Shown in pieces: positions 9,437 to 19,471 of a DNA stretch of 64,000 nucleotides. Under the pieces are notes generated by a model. It was not told the DNA's origin. It saw only the letters and a program-made list of their open reading frames with translations, and did no database searches. Positions within the stretch are counted from its first letter, which is position 1; each line of letters opens with the position of its first letter. The stretch is taken from contig CAXXSX010000002.1 of the NCBI GenBank assembly GCA_963677165.2, positions 3,844,001-3,908,000 on the forward strand, in the 5' to 3' direction. The stretch is from JAFGXT01 sp963677165. GTDB taxonomy: Bacteria; Verrucomicrobiota; Lentisphaeria; Victivallales; SZUA-371. A program made the translations under genes and the position numbers.

Positions 9437-10930
9437 GTGAATATGAATAGTCAGGAACAGAAAGTCCATTTATCCGGCAATGCCAAAAGGTTGATAAGCC
9501 AGATAAAAAAACGTGACGGTCTTCCGGCTCTCAATGATAATATTCAGGACATTTTCCGTTTGACGGATGATTCTGAAACTAGCGCGTCAGATTTGGCCGC
9601 TGTGATTATGCGTGATTGCGGGTTGGCTGCAAATCTTTTGGTGGCGGCGAATTCTCCTACATTTGCAGCCAGAACACCGGTAAAAACAATAACTTCCGCA
9701 ATAACTTTTCTTGGTTTTGATCAGATTTATCTGATGGCGTTGGCATTTTCTGTTTTTAAACAGAATATGCATGATAATTTTGATTTGGAACTGCTGAAAT
9801 TATATTCCAGCTCGTATTTTTCCGGTGTGATTGCCATGGAACTTGCACATAAATCCGGCATGGATAATCCCGAAGAAGTTTTTGTCGGTGGATTATTTTA
9901 TAATTTGCCCAATATGGTGCTGGCTTATTCGTTTCCTGAAAAATATCAGAATATGGATCAGGCGATCAGAAATGGTATGCCGCTGGAAAGAGCGTGCCGT
10001 CAGACTTTCGGGGCCGGTTATGATGAAATATGTTTTGGTATCGCTGATGTTTACCATATACCTGGGAAGGTTGAAGAGATGCTTTTGGATCACGAGTGCG
10101 AAGATGGCTCCAAAGTGATGATTGAAGAAGCGTCCCATCTTACTGGAATGCTGTTTGGGCGTAATCCTGGCGGCAAAAATGAATTGAAAAAGCTGGAAGA
10201 ACGTCTTGCTAAAATTATGGGCAAAGGCAATGTGTCAGCAACTGAGCTTATTCGTGACTCCTGTGGGCGCGACAGAAATATGGTTCGATTTTTTAACCTT
10301 ACTCCTGATGATATTGATATGATGGTCAGTGTCCTTGAATGGGGCAAAGCGATTCCTGCTCAAGTCGTGGATAAACTCGGCATTGGAGAGGGGTTGGATG
10401 ACTCAAAACGTACTGATGAACAGCGTGACAGCGTGTTCAATTATTATATGCAGGAACTTTTTGTTCTGCGTCGATCCATGCCTGACTTGAATCGGATTCT
10501 TATGCTGGCTCAGGAAGCGATTTATAATTCCCTCGGCTCTCCGGATGTGTTTACCACATTTGTCGACCATGACTTTACCAAGCTTAAGGGCAGATTGTTT
10601 GTTGGGGAAGAAACTTCAATTCAGGCTCAGGAATTGCAAATTCCAATTAAATACCAATCATCACCGATTATTAAGTGTTTTATGGAAAAACAGCCGTGTG
10701 CCTGGAATTATGCTGATGGCGAGATGCAGCTTATGGGAGATATGGAAAAACGTATTAAGCTTAAGCATGCGATTTTTGCTCCGCTGGTTGTTAATGACCG
10801 GGCCATTGGACTTTATATTGTTGGTCGCCATGAAGATATTCCATTTACTCCAAAAGAAGAAGTTTGGCTGGCCCAGATTATCGAAAACGTTGAAATGGTT
10901 TGTGAAAAACTGCGCGGAAAAGGTCTTTAA
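9437..10930 (+). CDS. HDOD domain signalling protein with C-terminal GAF-like domain
   Basis: A 497-residue soluble protein. Residues about 20-215 match an HDOD domain: 'LPALNDNIQDIFRL', the 'VIMRDCGLAANLLVAANSP' helix pair, and 'ITSAITFLGFDQIYLMALA'. HDOD is a degenerate HD fold without the phosphodiesterase metal residues and usually acts as a scaffold in c-di-GMP or stress signalling. After a middle helical region, residues about 345-495 look like a GAF domain, including 'IFAPLVVNDRAIGLYIVGR'. Start choice is between GTG at 9437 and ATG at 9443, with only a weak GGGGTAG upstream. It is preceded by a 276-base AT-rich gap and appears monocistronic. No kinase or cyclase is adjacent, so its input and output are unknown. 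Confidence 0.82.
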   Translation: MNMNSQEQKVHLSGNAKRLISQIKKRDGLPALNDNIQDIFRLTDDSETSASDLAAVIMRDCGLAANLLVAANSPTFAARTPVKTITSAITFLGFDQIYLMALAFSVFKQNMHDNFDLELLKLYSSSYFSGVIAMELAHKSGMDNPEEVFVGGLFYNLPNMVLAYSFPEKYQNMDQAIRNGMPLERACRQTFGAGYDEICFGIADVYHIPGKVEEMLLDHECEDGSKVMIEEASHLTGMLFGRNPGGKNELKKLEERLAKIMGKGNVSATELIRDSCGRDRNMVRFFNLTPDDIDMMVSVLEWGKAIPAQVVDKLGIGEGLDDSKRTDEQRDSVFNYYMQELFVLRRSMPDLNRILMLAQEAIYNSLGSPDVFTTFVDHDFTKLKGRLFVGEETSIQAQELQIPIKYQSSPIIKCFMEKQPCAWNYADGEMQLMGDMEKRIKLKHAIFAPLVVNDRAIGLYIVGRHEDIPFTPKEEVWLAQIIENVEMVCEKLRGKGL

Positions 10931-10954
10931 TCCGTACAACTGATGGCGTTCTTC

Positions 10955-10990
10955 CCGCTTCAAACTACGCGTTTTGCGCTACTGAAGCGG
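10955..10990. repeat. Inverted repeat between converging genes
   Basis: CCGCTTCA (10955-10962) pairs perfectly with TGAAGCGG (10983-10990); an inner GCG/CGC pairing is possible in the 20-base spacer. It sits between the 3' ends of the HDOD gene and the helicase gene. There is no T-run after either arm, so it is a weak candidate for an intrinsic terminator and could equally be a REP-like palindrome or an mRNA 3'-end stabiliser. Confidence 0.5.
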
Positions 10991-11077
10991 AAAATATGAA
11001 ATACGTCGGTTTTTATTTCCCAACTCTTGAGGTGTTCACTTTGTTTTCTGTATTTTAAGTCTTGGACACATAGGATT

Positions 11078-13687
11078 TTACTCGACAGATGCTTCTTCGT
11101 CATTATTCTGATATAAATTCGAAGGCTCCGGGTATTCCTCGGTAAGTTTGTGCGCCTCGTCGACGGAGATATATTCTACAATCCCGTCACGCTGGAAAGC
11201 GCGTTCCATCCTGACGAAAATATCATTCCTTGCATTACTTTTCAGACTTTCCATATCGCCGACGATGATCATTTCACGACGGCATCTGGTATGGGCTACA
11301 TTGATGCGGTTGGCGTCATCAACAAATCCGATTCCGCCTTCTTCCGGGCTTCGTACATAACTGATAATGACAATGTCACTTTCTCCACCCTGGAAACTGT
11401 CGATTGTTGCGATTCTGGTAAACAGGAACGTTTCCCATAATCGTTCCGGAATATTTTTGCCGACGATCTCCATGGTTTTTTCCCGCGACATCATTTCCCT
11501 GATCAGTTTAACCTGACGGCGATAGGGGGATATCATGGTGATTTCCGCCAAGGAATATTTTCCCATTGCGGCGTACAGTTCACGACAGCACAGACGGGCT
11601 TCGAGTATGTTTTCCAGGCCCGGCTTGCAACCTTCGAAGATAAGCTTTTCCCGTTTGAATTCATCGGGCAACTCACTGGTTTTTAACAATTTAAGGGTTG
11701 ACGGCGGATATTTACTCTGGCGTTCGTGATAAGGCAATTGATAGTAATCCGCCTGGTCACTGGCTTTTACACCGGCATCGTAGAAAAGAGTCGACGCAAA
11801 GCGCAACAGGCGCGGATTCTGGCAGCGATAAGAACACTGCAGCATTGTGATCGGAAAATTACGTTCTGTTGCCAGCCACTCAAGGGCACTCTTTGATGTC
11901 ATAGCCAGTAATTTACTGGTTACCGGACCGAAGTCCTCGCGATTTTTCTCCTTTACTGCCGCCGAGAGCGGGAAGGGGGGGAGCTGTTGATGATCGCCAA
12001 ATAGAACAACCCGTTTGCCCATCTTCGCGCTGAGCAGAAATTCCTGAATGGATGCCATACCGGCTTCATCATAGATAATTACGTCGTAAAGACCGTTTTG
12101 TTCAATGTCGCCGGCAATAATATTATCGCGTAACAAACCTACGTGAGTACTGATGTATATTCCGCCATTGTTTTGAGAACCGCGTTTCGCGGTAAAGTTC
12201 CTTATATTTTCATCAATTCCAACCCAGCATTTACGGCGTATATCCGGAGCTATGCCTTCCACATTACGACCGAAACGCAGTAGTGGAAGGTCAAGTATTT
12301 TGCGGCAGATATTGTCGACTGCAGTATTTGACGGAGCGGTAACAAGAATACGTTGTTTACGTTCACACAAGGTACGTACCACTTGTTCCAGTACGCTGGT
12401 TTTTCCGGTTCCGGGCGGTCCCTGGATCAAGACTACTGAGTTTCGGTTTTCTGTTGCGCTGCTCCAGGCTTTTTTCTGTGAATTGTCAAGGTGCTCAGGA
12501 GCATTTTCTGCAATTCCTGTGTAAATTGTAGTTTCTTCCATACCAAGAATGGAACGCAGTGCTCCTTGTATTTTACGGTCAGCCAGGTTGGTTTTAAACC
12601 AGCTGGTCAGACCTTCGATTGAAAGAGACAGATACTCTCTGGGGCTTTTACGCGGGCGTGCAAACAGTTCGTCTTTTACTGCGGCGATATCGTTGCAGTC
12701 TTTCCATCTGAGACGCCCGTAAACGAAAAATCCATCATAGAGGTCAATCTTTAACGTTCCAAACGGTTCACGGCTGCCGTGACGATATACTTTTAGTAAA
12801 TCACCCTCATTCACCATTAAGGTGCCATCGGATTTAAATTTCACAGAGGCTTCGCCGTCATCCTCATGTCCGGTTAGTTCCGCATCTTTAAAACTGAGAA
12901 TGTAAAACTTCTCTGACTCATACAGATTGTGGCATGACAAGCTGAGGAAACTGAGCTCACGGGTGATTTCCCATTCCGTTGCCTCCTGAACTTTGCATGA
13001 CATATTTCTAGTGGAGCCTGTAGATTCATCTTTGGTCTTTTCTGACGGTGATATTGCGTAACTTCCATCAAGAGGAAGGCTCAGTTGCGCGCTTAGTTCA
13101 TCCAGGGCCATATCTTCAGCGGCGGCTTGAAGTAATTTTTTGATGGAAAACAGTGGCAGCTGTTTCATCGCCCGGATTGTTATTATATCATGGCGGTCAG
13201 TGAGAGTCTCAAGTGCTTCTAAATATTCTTTTTTTGTCAGGGTCAGTACGTCACGGCTGGGGTTGACATTGTTAATGTGTGAAATGATATCGTAAATAAC
13301 TTCAAGTTTTTCCCCGTGTTCCAGTTCACTTTTTTCCAGGAAAACAGCTGACGTTTCATAAACCTTTGGAGTGCCGTTATCGAAAGTCAGAAGAAATTTG
13401 TGTTCCCAGGATTCTGATTCGACCGCCAGAGTGGCACACATTTCGTCGTTGTCCCACCGAAAGCAGGCTACATGCTGTTCGTCTTTCCCTTCAAGCTGGA
13501 ACTCAACGTCGAACAAGTTTATTGTGGCATTTTCAACTTCAAACGGCCGCGGCTGCTGTACGTTTTCCCATAATATATAAAACTCTCGTGATACCACATA
13601 ATCGGGCATACTTCCCCAGAGTTTTTTGCCTTCGTCAAAGTAATAACTGATCTTTGATGCTTCTGAATTCAAGATATAAATATCCAT
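11078..13687 (-). CDS. UPF1/DNA2-like superfamily 1 helicase
   Basis: An 869-residue protein from ATG 13687, reading leftwards. The C-terminal half contains all main SF1B helicase motifs. Walker A is GPPGTGKTS, about residue 420. Motif Ia is 'ILVTAPSNTAVDNICRKIL', motif II is 'IIYDEAGMA', and motif III is 'VVLFGDHQQLPP'. Motif IV is 'QCSYRCQNPRLLRFAS', motif V is 'IDSFQGGESDIVIISYVRS' and motif VI is 'RINVAHTRCRREMIIVGD'. This places it with the DNA2/NAM7/IGHMBP2/UPF1-like ATP-dependent nucleic acid helicases; whether DNA or RNA is unwound cannot be told. The N-terminal 400 residues are a divergent extension. A GTG at 13726 is in frame, but it falls inside the predicted -10 box (13725-13730), so ATG 13687 is preferred. 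The gene stands alone. Confidence 0.88.
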   Translation of the reverse strand: MDIYILNSEASKISYYFDEGKKLWGSMPDYVVSREFYILWENVQQPRPFEVENATINLFDVEFQLEGKDEQHVACFRWDNDEMCATLAVESESWEHKFLLTFDNGTPKVYETSAVFLEKSELEHGEKLEVIYDIISHINNVNPSRDVLTLTKKEYLEALETLTDRHDIITIRAMKQLPLFSIKKLLQAAAEDMALDELSAQLSLPLDGSYAISPSEKTKDESTGSTRNMSCKVQEATEWEITRELSFLSLSCHNLYESEKFYILSFKDAELTGHEDDGEASVKFKSDGTLMVNEGDLLKVYRHGSREPFGTLKIDLYDGFFVYGRLRWKDCNDIAAVKDELFARPRKSPREYLSLSIEGLTSWFKTNLADRKIQGALRSILGMEETTIYTGIAENAPEHLDNSQKKAWSSATENRNSVVLIQGPPGTGKTSVLEQVVRTLCERKQRILVTAPSNTAVDNICRKILDLPLLRFGRNVEGIAPDIRRKCWVGIDENIRNFTAKRGSQNNGGIYISTHVGLLRDNIIAGDIEQNGLYDVIIYDEAGMASIQEFLLSAKMGKRVVLFGDHQQLPPFPLSAAVKEKNREDFGPVTSKLLAMTSKSALEWLATERNFPITMLQCSYRCQNPRLLRFASTLFYDAGVKASDQADYYQLPYHERQSKYPPSTLKLLKTSELPDEFKREKLIFEGCKPGLENILEARLCCRELYAAMGKYSLAEITMISPYRRQVKLIREMMSREKTMEIVGKNIPERLWETFLFTRIATIDSFQGGESDIVIISYVRSPEEGGIGFVDDANRINVAHTRCRREMIIVGDMESLKSNARNDIFVRMERAFQRDGIVEYISVDEAHKLTEEYPEPSNLYQNNDEEASVE

Positions 13688-13724
13688 CCCTTTTTTGTAA
13701 TATAAACAAATTTTACCCGCGTTC

Positions 13725-13753
13725 ACTATAGCACGGATATTGCATTGTTACAA
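13725..13753 (-). promoter_or_regulatory. Predicted sigma-70 promoter of the helicase gene
   Basis: Read on the minus strand, TTGTAA (13753-13748) is followed by a 17-base spacer and TATAGT (13730-13725). This predicts a transcript start near 13718, about 30 bases before the ATG at 13687. The -10 box overlaps the in-frame GTG at 13726, which argues against that codon as the translation start. Matches to consensus are 4/6 and 5/6. Confidence 0.5.
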
Positions 13754-13777
13754 GGTCAATTTCTCGTTTGCTTAACT

Positions 13778-13835
13778 GTGTCAGTGTGACACGGTGTCAC
13801 GGTGACAGTGTGTCAGTGTGACGCGCTGATGACAC
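13778..13835. repeat. GTGACAC-type repeat cluster upstream of dnaK
   Basis: This 58-base tract is built almost entirely from TGTCA/TGACA units. It contains the perfect palindrome GTGACACGGTGTCAC (13786-13800), a TGTCAGTGTGACA inverted repeat just before it, and two GTGTCAGTGTGAC copies (13778-13790 and 13810-13822). It lies between divergent helicase and dnaK genes, 25-55 bases upstream of the helicase promoter and about 170 bases before the dnaK start. It could be a multi-site operator for either gene or simply a short tandem repeat. It is not the CIRCE element (TTAGCACTC-N9-GAGTGCTAA). Confidence 0.6.
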
Positions 13836-14001
13836 GTTTAAAAGATTGTCCAAAAATGTCTTGTTTTTACATGTTTCGTAAAACCAGTGACTTACGTTTT
13901 GGCTGCATTTTTTTGATGTTGTCCGGAGGGCGGTTGGCACCATTACTGCATAAATCCTGTTGACGTTAAAAATTCTATTCTATTTTATAAGGAGATTAAC
14001 T

Positions 14002-15924
14002 ATGAGCAAAATTCTTGGAATTGACCTTGGTACTACCAACAGCTGTATGGCTGTTATGGAGCACGGCGAGGCAAAAGTTATTCCGAATGCCGAAGGCACT
14101 CGGACAACCCCGTCTATTGTAGCATTTACGAAAGACGGACAGCGTCTTGTTGGACAGACTGCAAAACGTCAGGCGGTAACCAATCCGAATCAGACGATCT
14201 TTTCAGTAAAGCGTTTTATGGGGCGTAAATTTGCCGAAGTAAAAGAAGAAATGAAAATGGTGCCGTATGAAGTTGTGGAAGCACCTAACGGCGATGCCCA
14301 CATTAAAGCCGGTGATAAAACTTATTCTCCCCCGGAAATTTCCGCTATGATCCTTCAGAAGCTCAAAGCGGATGCCGAAGCTTATCTTGGCGAAGAAGTG
14401 AAGAAAGCTGTTATTACGGTTCCGGCTTACTTCAATGACTCTCAGCGCCAGGCGACAAAAGATGCTGGTAAGATTGCCGGTCTTGAAGTCGAACGTATCA
14501 TTAATGAACCGACTGCTGCGTCTCTGGCTTACGGTCTTGATAAGAAATCTGAAGAACAGGTTGCTGTATATGACCTTGGTGGCGGTACTTTTGATATTTC
14601 AATTCTGGAAATTGGTGATGGCGTTTTCGAAGTAAAAGCTACCAATGGTGATACTCACCTCGGTGGTGACAACTTTGACCTTTCTTTGATTAACTGGATT
14701 GCCGATGACTTCCAGAAAGAAAACAATGTTGATCTGCGTAAAGATCCGCAGGCTCTGCAGCGTCTGAAAGAGGCCGCTGAAAAGGCTAAGTGCGAACTTT
14801 CTTCCAGTTCTTCAACTGAAATCAATCTGCCGTTCATTTCTATGAATGCCAGCGGTCCGGTGCATTTGACAAAAACTCTGAGTCGTGCCGAACTGGAAAG
14901 ACTTAGTGATGATCTGCTGGAACGCACCAAGATTCCGTGTCGCAACTGCATGAGTGATGCTGGCGTTTCTACTGCCGATATCAACGAAGTTATTCTCGTT
15001 GGTGGTATGACCCGTATGCCGAAAGTTCAGGATACTGCCAAAGCTATCTTCAGCAAGGATCCGCACAAAGGTGTTAATCCTGACGAAGTTGTTGCAGCCG
15101 GTGCCGCAATTCAGGGTGGTGTTCTCAGCGGACAGGTTGAAGACGTTGTTCTGCTTGACGTTACCCCGCTTTCACTCGGTATCGAAACGCTCGGCGGTGT
15201 ATTTACCCGTCTGATCGACCGTAATACTACGATCCCGACTCGTAAGAGCGAAGTATTCAGTACAGCCGCTGATAATCAGCCGTCTGTTGATATCCATGTG
15301 CTCCAGGGGGAACGTGAAATGGCTTCCGCCAATAAGAGCATCGGACGTTTCCGTCTTGATGGTATTCCGTCTGCTCCGCGCGGCGTTCCGCAGATTGAAG
15401 TTACTTTCGATATTGATGCAAACGGTATTCTTCATGTTACCGCCAAAGACCTCGGTACAGGTAAGGAACAGAAGATTACTATTTCTGCCAGCTCCGGTTT
15501 GAGCGATGACGAAATCAACAAGATGGTTGATGAAGCAAAGCTACACGCTGATGACGATAAGAAGCAGAAAGAATCTATTGAAGTTAAGAATAAAGCCGAT
15601 TCCATGGTTTACCAGACTGAAAAACAGCTCAAGGAATACGGCGATAAGCTTCCTGAAGAAGTCAAGAAGCCTGTTGAAGACGGCATTGCCAAACTTAAGA
15701 GTCAGCTTGAATCCGAAGACATTGAAGGCATGAAAGCCACGATGCAGGAACTTGAAGAACACCTGATGAAATTCGGACAGCAGATGTATGAACAGCAGGG
15801 TGCCCAGGCGGGTGGACCCGGTCCGCAGGATGCGGGTGCTGCAGGAGGTCAGGAACCTCCGAAAGAAAATCCGAAAAATTCTGATGGTGACGACATCGTC
15901 GATGCTGAAATCGTTGACGACTAA
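14002..15924 (+). CDS. dnaK: Chaperone protein DnaK (Hsp70)
   Basis: A 640-residue Hsp70, the usual bacterial length. It begins MSKILGIDLGTTNSCMAVME, with the ATP phosphate-1 loop and the conserved 'RTTPSIVAF' segment. 'YDLGGGTFDISILEI' (phosphate-2), 'VILVGGMTRMP' (adenosine site) and the substrate domain 'LLDVTPLSLGIETLGG' follow. It ends in a Gly/Ala/Gln-rich tail and the EEVD-like acidic end 'DIVDAEIVDD'. The cytosolic ATP-driven foldase would normally work with DnaJ and GrpE, neither of which is in the window. The ATG at 14002 has a strong site (AAGGAGATTAACT); longer in-frame extensions to 13960 lack one. groES and groEL follow. No CIRCE or clear sigma-32 promoter is visible upstream. 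Confidence 0.98.
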   Translation: MSKILGIDLGTTNSCMAVMEHGEAKVIPNAEGTRTTPSIVAFTKDGQRLVGQTAKRQAVTNPNQTIFSVKRFMGRKFAEVKEEMKMVPYEVVEAPNGDAHIKAGDKTYSPPEISAMILQKLKADAEAYLGEEVKKAVITVPAYFNDSQRQATKDAGKIAGLEVERIINEPTAASLAYGLDKKSEEQVAVYDLGGGTFDISILEIGDGVFEVKATNGDTHLGGDNFDLSLINWIADDFQKENNVDLRKDPQALQRLKEAAEKAKCELSSSSSTEINLPFISMNASGPVHLTKTLSRAELERLSDDLLERTKIPCRNCMSDAGVSTADINEVILVGGMTRMPKVQDTAKAIFSKDPHKGVNPDEVVAAGAAIQGGVLSGQVEDVVLLDVTPLSLGIETLGGVFTRLIDRNTTIPTRKSEVFSTAADNQPSVDIHVLQGEREMASANKSIGRFRLDGIPSAPRGVPQIEVTFDIDANGILHVTAKDLGTGKEQKITISASSGLSDDEINKMVDEAKLHADDDKKQKESIEVKNKADSMVYQTEKQLKEYGDKLPEEVKKPVEDGIAKLKSQLESEDIEGMKATMQELEEHLMKFGQQMYEQQGAQAGGPGPQDAGAAGGQEPPKENPKNSDGDDIVDAEIVDD

Positions 15925-16050
15925 TTCGGTCGTCTTCCGATAAAGTGACGGGGACAACTCCTTATGGTTGTCTCTGTTGCGGTTGTCAAAAAGTATTATT
16001 TATTATTGAACCTTAAAATCATTTCACAACAACAGAAGGAGTGAAGGAAA

Positions 16051-16350
16051 ATGGCAAAAATCAACATCAAGCCTCTCGGTAACCGTGTTCTGCTGAAAGC
16101 AGTCGAAGGACCGCAGGAACAGATGAAGGGCGGAATCGTCATCCCTGACAGCGCTAAGGAAAAACCTCTGGAATCAGAAATCGTTGCAGTCGGTACCGGA
16201 AAACTCGACGACAGCGGTAAAAAGATTCCTTTCGACGTTAAAGTCGGTGACATCGTTCTGACCAGCAAATACGGCGGTACGGAAGTAAAATACGAAGATG
16301 TTGAATACAAGATCGTTAGTGCGGATGACATCCTCGCAGTGATCGGTTAA
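16051..16350 (+). CDS. groES: Co-chaperonin GroES
   Basis: A 99-residue Cpn10. It starts MAKINIKPLGNRVLLKAVE and has the mobile-loop region 'EQMKGGIVIPDSAKEK' and the conserved 'KVGDIVLTSKYGGTEV' and 'YKIVSADDILAVI' endings. It forms the heptameric lid on GroEL. A strong AGAAGGAGTGAAGGAAA leader precedes the ATG. groEL begins 43 bases after the stop, so the two are surely co-transcribed. A GGGACAAC/GTTGTCTC hairpin (15951-15974) in the gap after dnaK lacks a T-run, so read-through or RNA processing between dnaK and groES is possible. Confidence 0.98.
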   Translation: MAKINIKPLGNRVLLKAVEGPQEQMKGGIVIPDSAKEKPLESEIVAVGTGKLDDSGKKIPFDVKVGDIVLTSKYGGTEVKYEDVEYKIVSADDILAVIG

Positions 16351-16393
16351 TATTAACTTAAAAATTTTACATAACCCAGGAGATTAGAGAATT

Positions 16394-18037
<1,644 letters not shown>

Positions 18038-18096
18038 TTCCCCCCGGACCCATAAGTCCAAACTTACTGTTTAAATAGTAAGTCTTCAGGTATATC

Positions 18097-18136
18097 AGGC
18101 GGCTGTCGACAGCAATGTTGACAGTCGCCTTTTTTG
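18097..18136 (+). terminator. Intrinsic terminator after groEL
   Basis: AGGCGGCTGTC (18097-18107) pairs with GACAGTCGCCT (18120-18130), 11 base pairs including one G-T, with a 12-base loop and a TTTTTT run (18130-18135). A second, weaker inverted repeat, ACTTACT/AGTAAGT, lies just upstream at 18062-18083. Confidence 0.88.
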
Positions 18137-18210
18137 TTTTCACGATGTTTGTAAGTGCTGTTCTTGTGTGCTTGGAAAATCAATGAGCTGATAAACGACA
18201 AGTCCCTTAA

Positions 18211-18274
18211 TCCTGCGAGAAGCTTCGCATCTACTTCCATCCTTTGGACGGTGGCTCCAAGCTTCGCTGTCGCC
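18211..18274 (-). repeat. Dispersed intergenic repeat, copy A
   Basis: Read on the minus strand, this 64-base segment matches 50515-50579 on the plus strand at about 80% (counted by eye, one gap). Shared blocks are GCGAAGCTTGGAGCC and AGATGCGAAGC. It lies in the 343-base gap between the groEL terminator and the Yip1-like operon; the rest of that gap (18137-18210 and 18275-18380) shows no gene or clear signal. The repeated GCGAAGC/GCTTCGC cores can form hairpins, as in REP-type elements. Confidence 0.6.
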
Positions 18275-18380
18275 GGGAAATAAAAAACGCTTTTGTGATA
18301 GAAGTATATAATAAAGATGTTTTTTTATTGTTGCTGAATTCGAAAATGTCCTGTACAAAAATTTCGAGCGGCTGACCGAT

Positions 18381-19001
18381 TTATCTTAATGGAACAAAGT
18401 CTTTAGCAAACATAAATAAAATTAAAGCCAGGAGTAATATCGTTGGGATAATTGATGCAAGAATAATATTTAGAAATCCCATCCAGGCTGACTTGAAGCC
18501 CTGTACTTGAGCCAGGGCTTTGCTGATTGTCACTAAGTACCATAAAAATACGAATATCCGGCAGGTTAATAAAGGCCAGGTGAAGTTATATGTTGCCATG
18601 CAGAGTGTGATAATAAACAGAGGCATGCTCCATAGGACAGGAAGTATGCTCCAGGCATAGGCCGCTCTGATTGCTTCCCCGGTTCCTTTTCCCTTTAGCC
18701 ATGTTCCTGTCAGATATATCAAGAGTCCGCTGATGTATAAAGAAAAAATACCGGATAATGGACCAAGTATAAAAATTGTACTAATGGCATCTTCAATTGA
18801 GGAATATTCATTAATTGATTTATTCAGATTAGTAAGAATTCCTCCAATAATAGCCAGCCAGACAACGTGTTTCTTTGGATTAGAATCAATAATATACTGA
18901 ATTGTTTGTCGTGGTTTGGTTAACATTGAAACCCATGGATCAAGCTCTGTGGGGTGTGCTTTTTCTATTTGAGTATCTTCTTGGATTTCTATGTTGTCCA
19001 T
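18381..19001 (-). CDS. Yip1-like integral membrane protein (copy 1)
   Basis: A 206-residue protein with an acidic, soluble N-terminus and the motif 'PWVSMLTKPRQTIQYIIDS', then five hydrophobic segments from about residue 45 to the C-terminus, including 'GTWLKGKGTGEAIRAAYAWSILPVLW'. The 'P-W-x-x-M-x-x-K-P-R-x-T-I' start and the 'A-x-A-W-S-x-x-P' motif in the middle are typical of the bacterial Yip1/DUF1282-like family, whose function is unknown. It is paralogous to the gene at 19472-20083 and shares a TAATG stop/start overlap with the small membrane gene upstream, so the three form a minus-strand operon. A role in membrane organisation or traffic is only a guess. Confidence 0.75.
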   Translation of the reverse strand: MDNIEIQEDTQIEKAHPTELDPWVSMLTKPRQTIQYIIDSNPKKHVVWLAIIGGILTNLNKSINEYSSIEDAISTIFILGPLSGIFSLYISGLLIYLTGTWLKGKGTGEAIRAAYAWSILPVLWSMPLFIITLCMATYNFTWPLLTCRIFVFLWYLVTISKALAQVQGFKSAWMGFLNIILASIIPTILLLALILFMFAKDFVPLR

Positions 19002-19450
19002 TAGTTGCCCGTACTTAAATTTTTAAATAATTTTTCTGCAAATTTATTGTCTTGATATTTCTTGATTTGTGATTTCAAATCGTCTATGTGCTTTTTTATG
19101 ATTTTGTCTTTGGTTACAAGTGTAAGTGTATTGGGGGTATTTACTTTAAACTTTTGACCATAAGGATGAATTTGATAAGACACTGAATTTTTTTCAATAC
19201 TTTCGATTAAAATTAGATCATTTAATTTTCCTTTCAAAATTACATAGGAATAAACACTTGAATCTGTCATATAAGAGATACTTCTTACATAAAAGGCTCC
19301 ATTGTATTTTTTAGAGTATGAACTTGTCGCTCCAGGAAGTCTAGGATATTTTGCTACAAAAAACAGCGTGGCTGCAATCAGTAGCGGAAAGGTGATTGCA
19401 AAATAAATCTTATAGCGTGTTTTAATTTTGAAAATTTCAGATTTATTCAT
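19001..19450 (-). CDS. Small single-pass membrane protein, unknown
   Basis: A 149-residue protein with a basic N-terminus and one membrane helix at about residues 15-33 (YFAITFPLLIAATLFFVA). The extracytoplasmic domain of about 110 residues is rich in K, S and beta-forming residues. I do not recognise a family. It lies between two Yip1-like paralogues, 21 bases after one and overlapping the next start by one base (TAATG), which implies a common job with them. A CAGGATTTAAACATC leader precedes the ATG. It is strongly AT-rich. Confidence 0.65.
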   Translation of the reverse strand: MNKSEIFKIKTRYKIYFAITFPLLIAATLFFVAKYPRLPGATSSYSKKYNGAFYVRSISYMTDSSVYSYVILKGKLNDLILIESIEKNSVSYQIHPYGQKFKVNTPNTLTLVTKDKIIKKHIDDLKSQIKKYQDNKFAEKLFKNLSTGN

Positions 19451-19471
19451 GATGTTTAAATCCTGTTTGAT

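Noticed and set aside
13778..13835. CRISPR array
   Set aside because: The repeats are short, continuous and have no spacers of uniform length; no cas gene is in the window and the Cas4-like protein at 49275 is not near an array.
15925..16050. CIRCE element or sigma-32 promoter before groES
   Set aside because: Neither TTAGCACTC/GAGTGCTAA nor a CTTGAA plus CCCCAT pair could be seen here or before dnaK.
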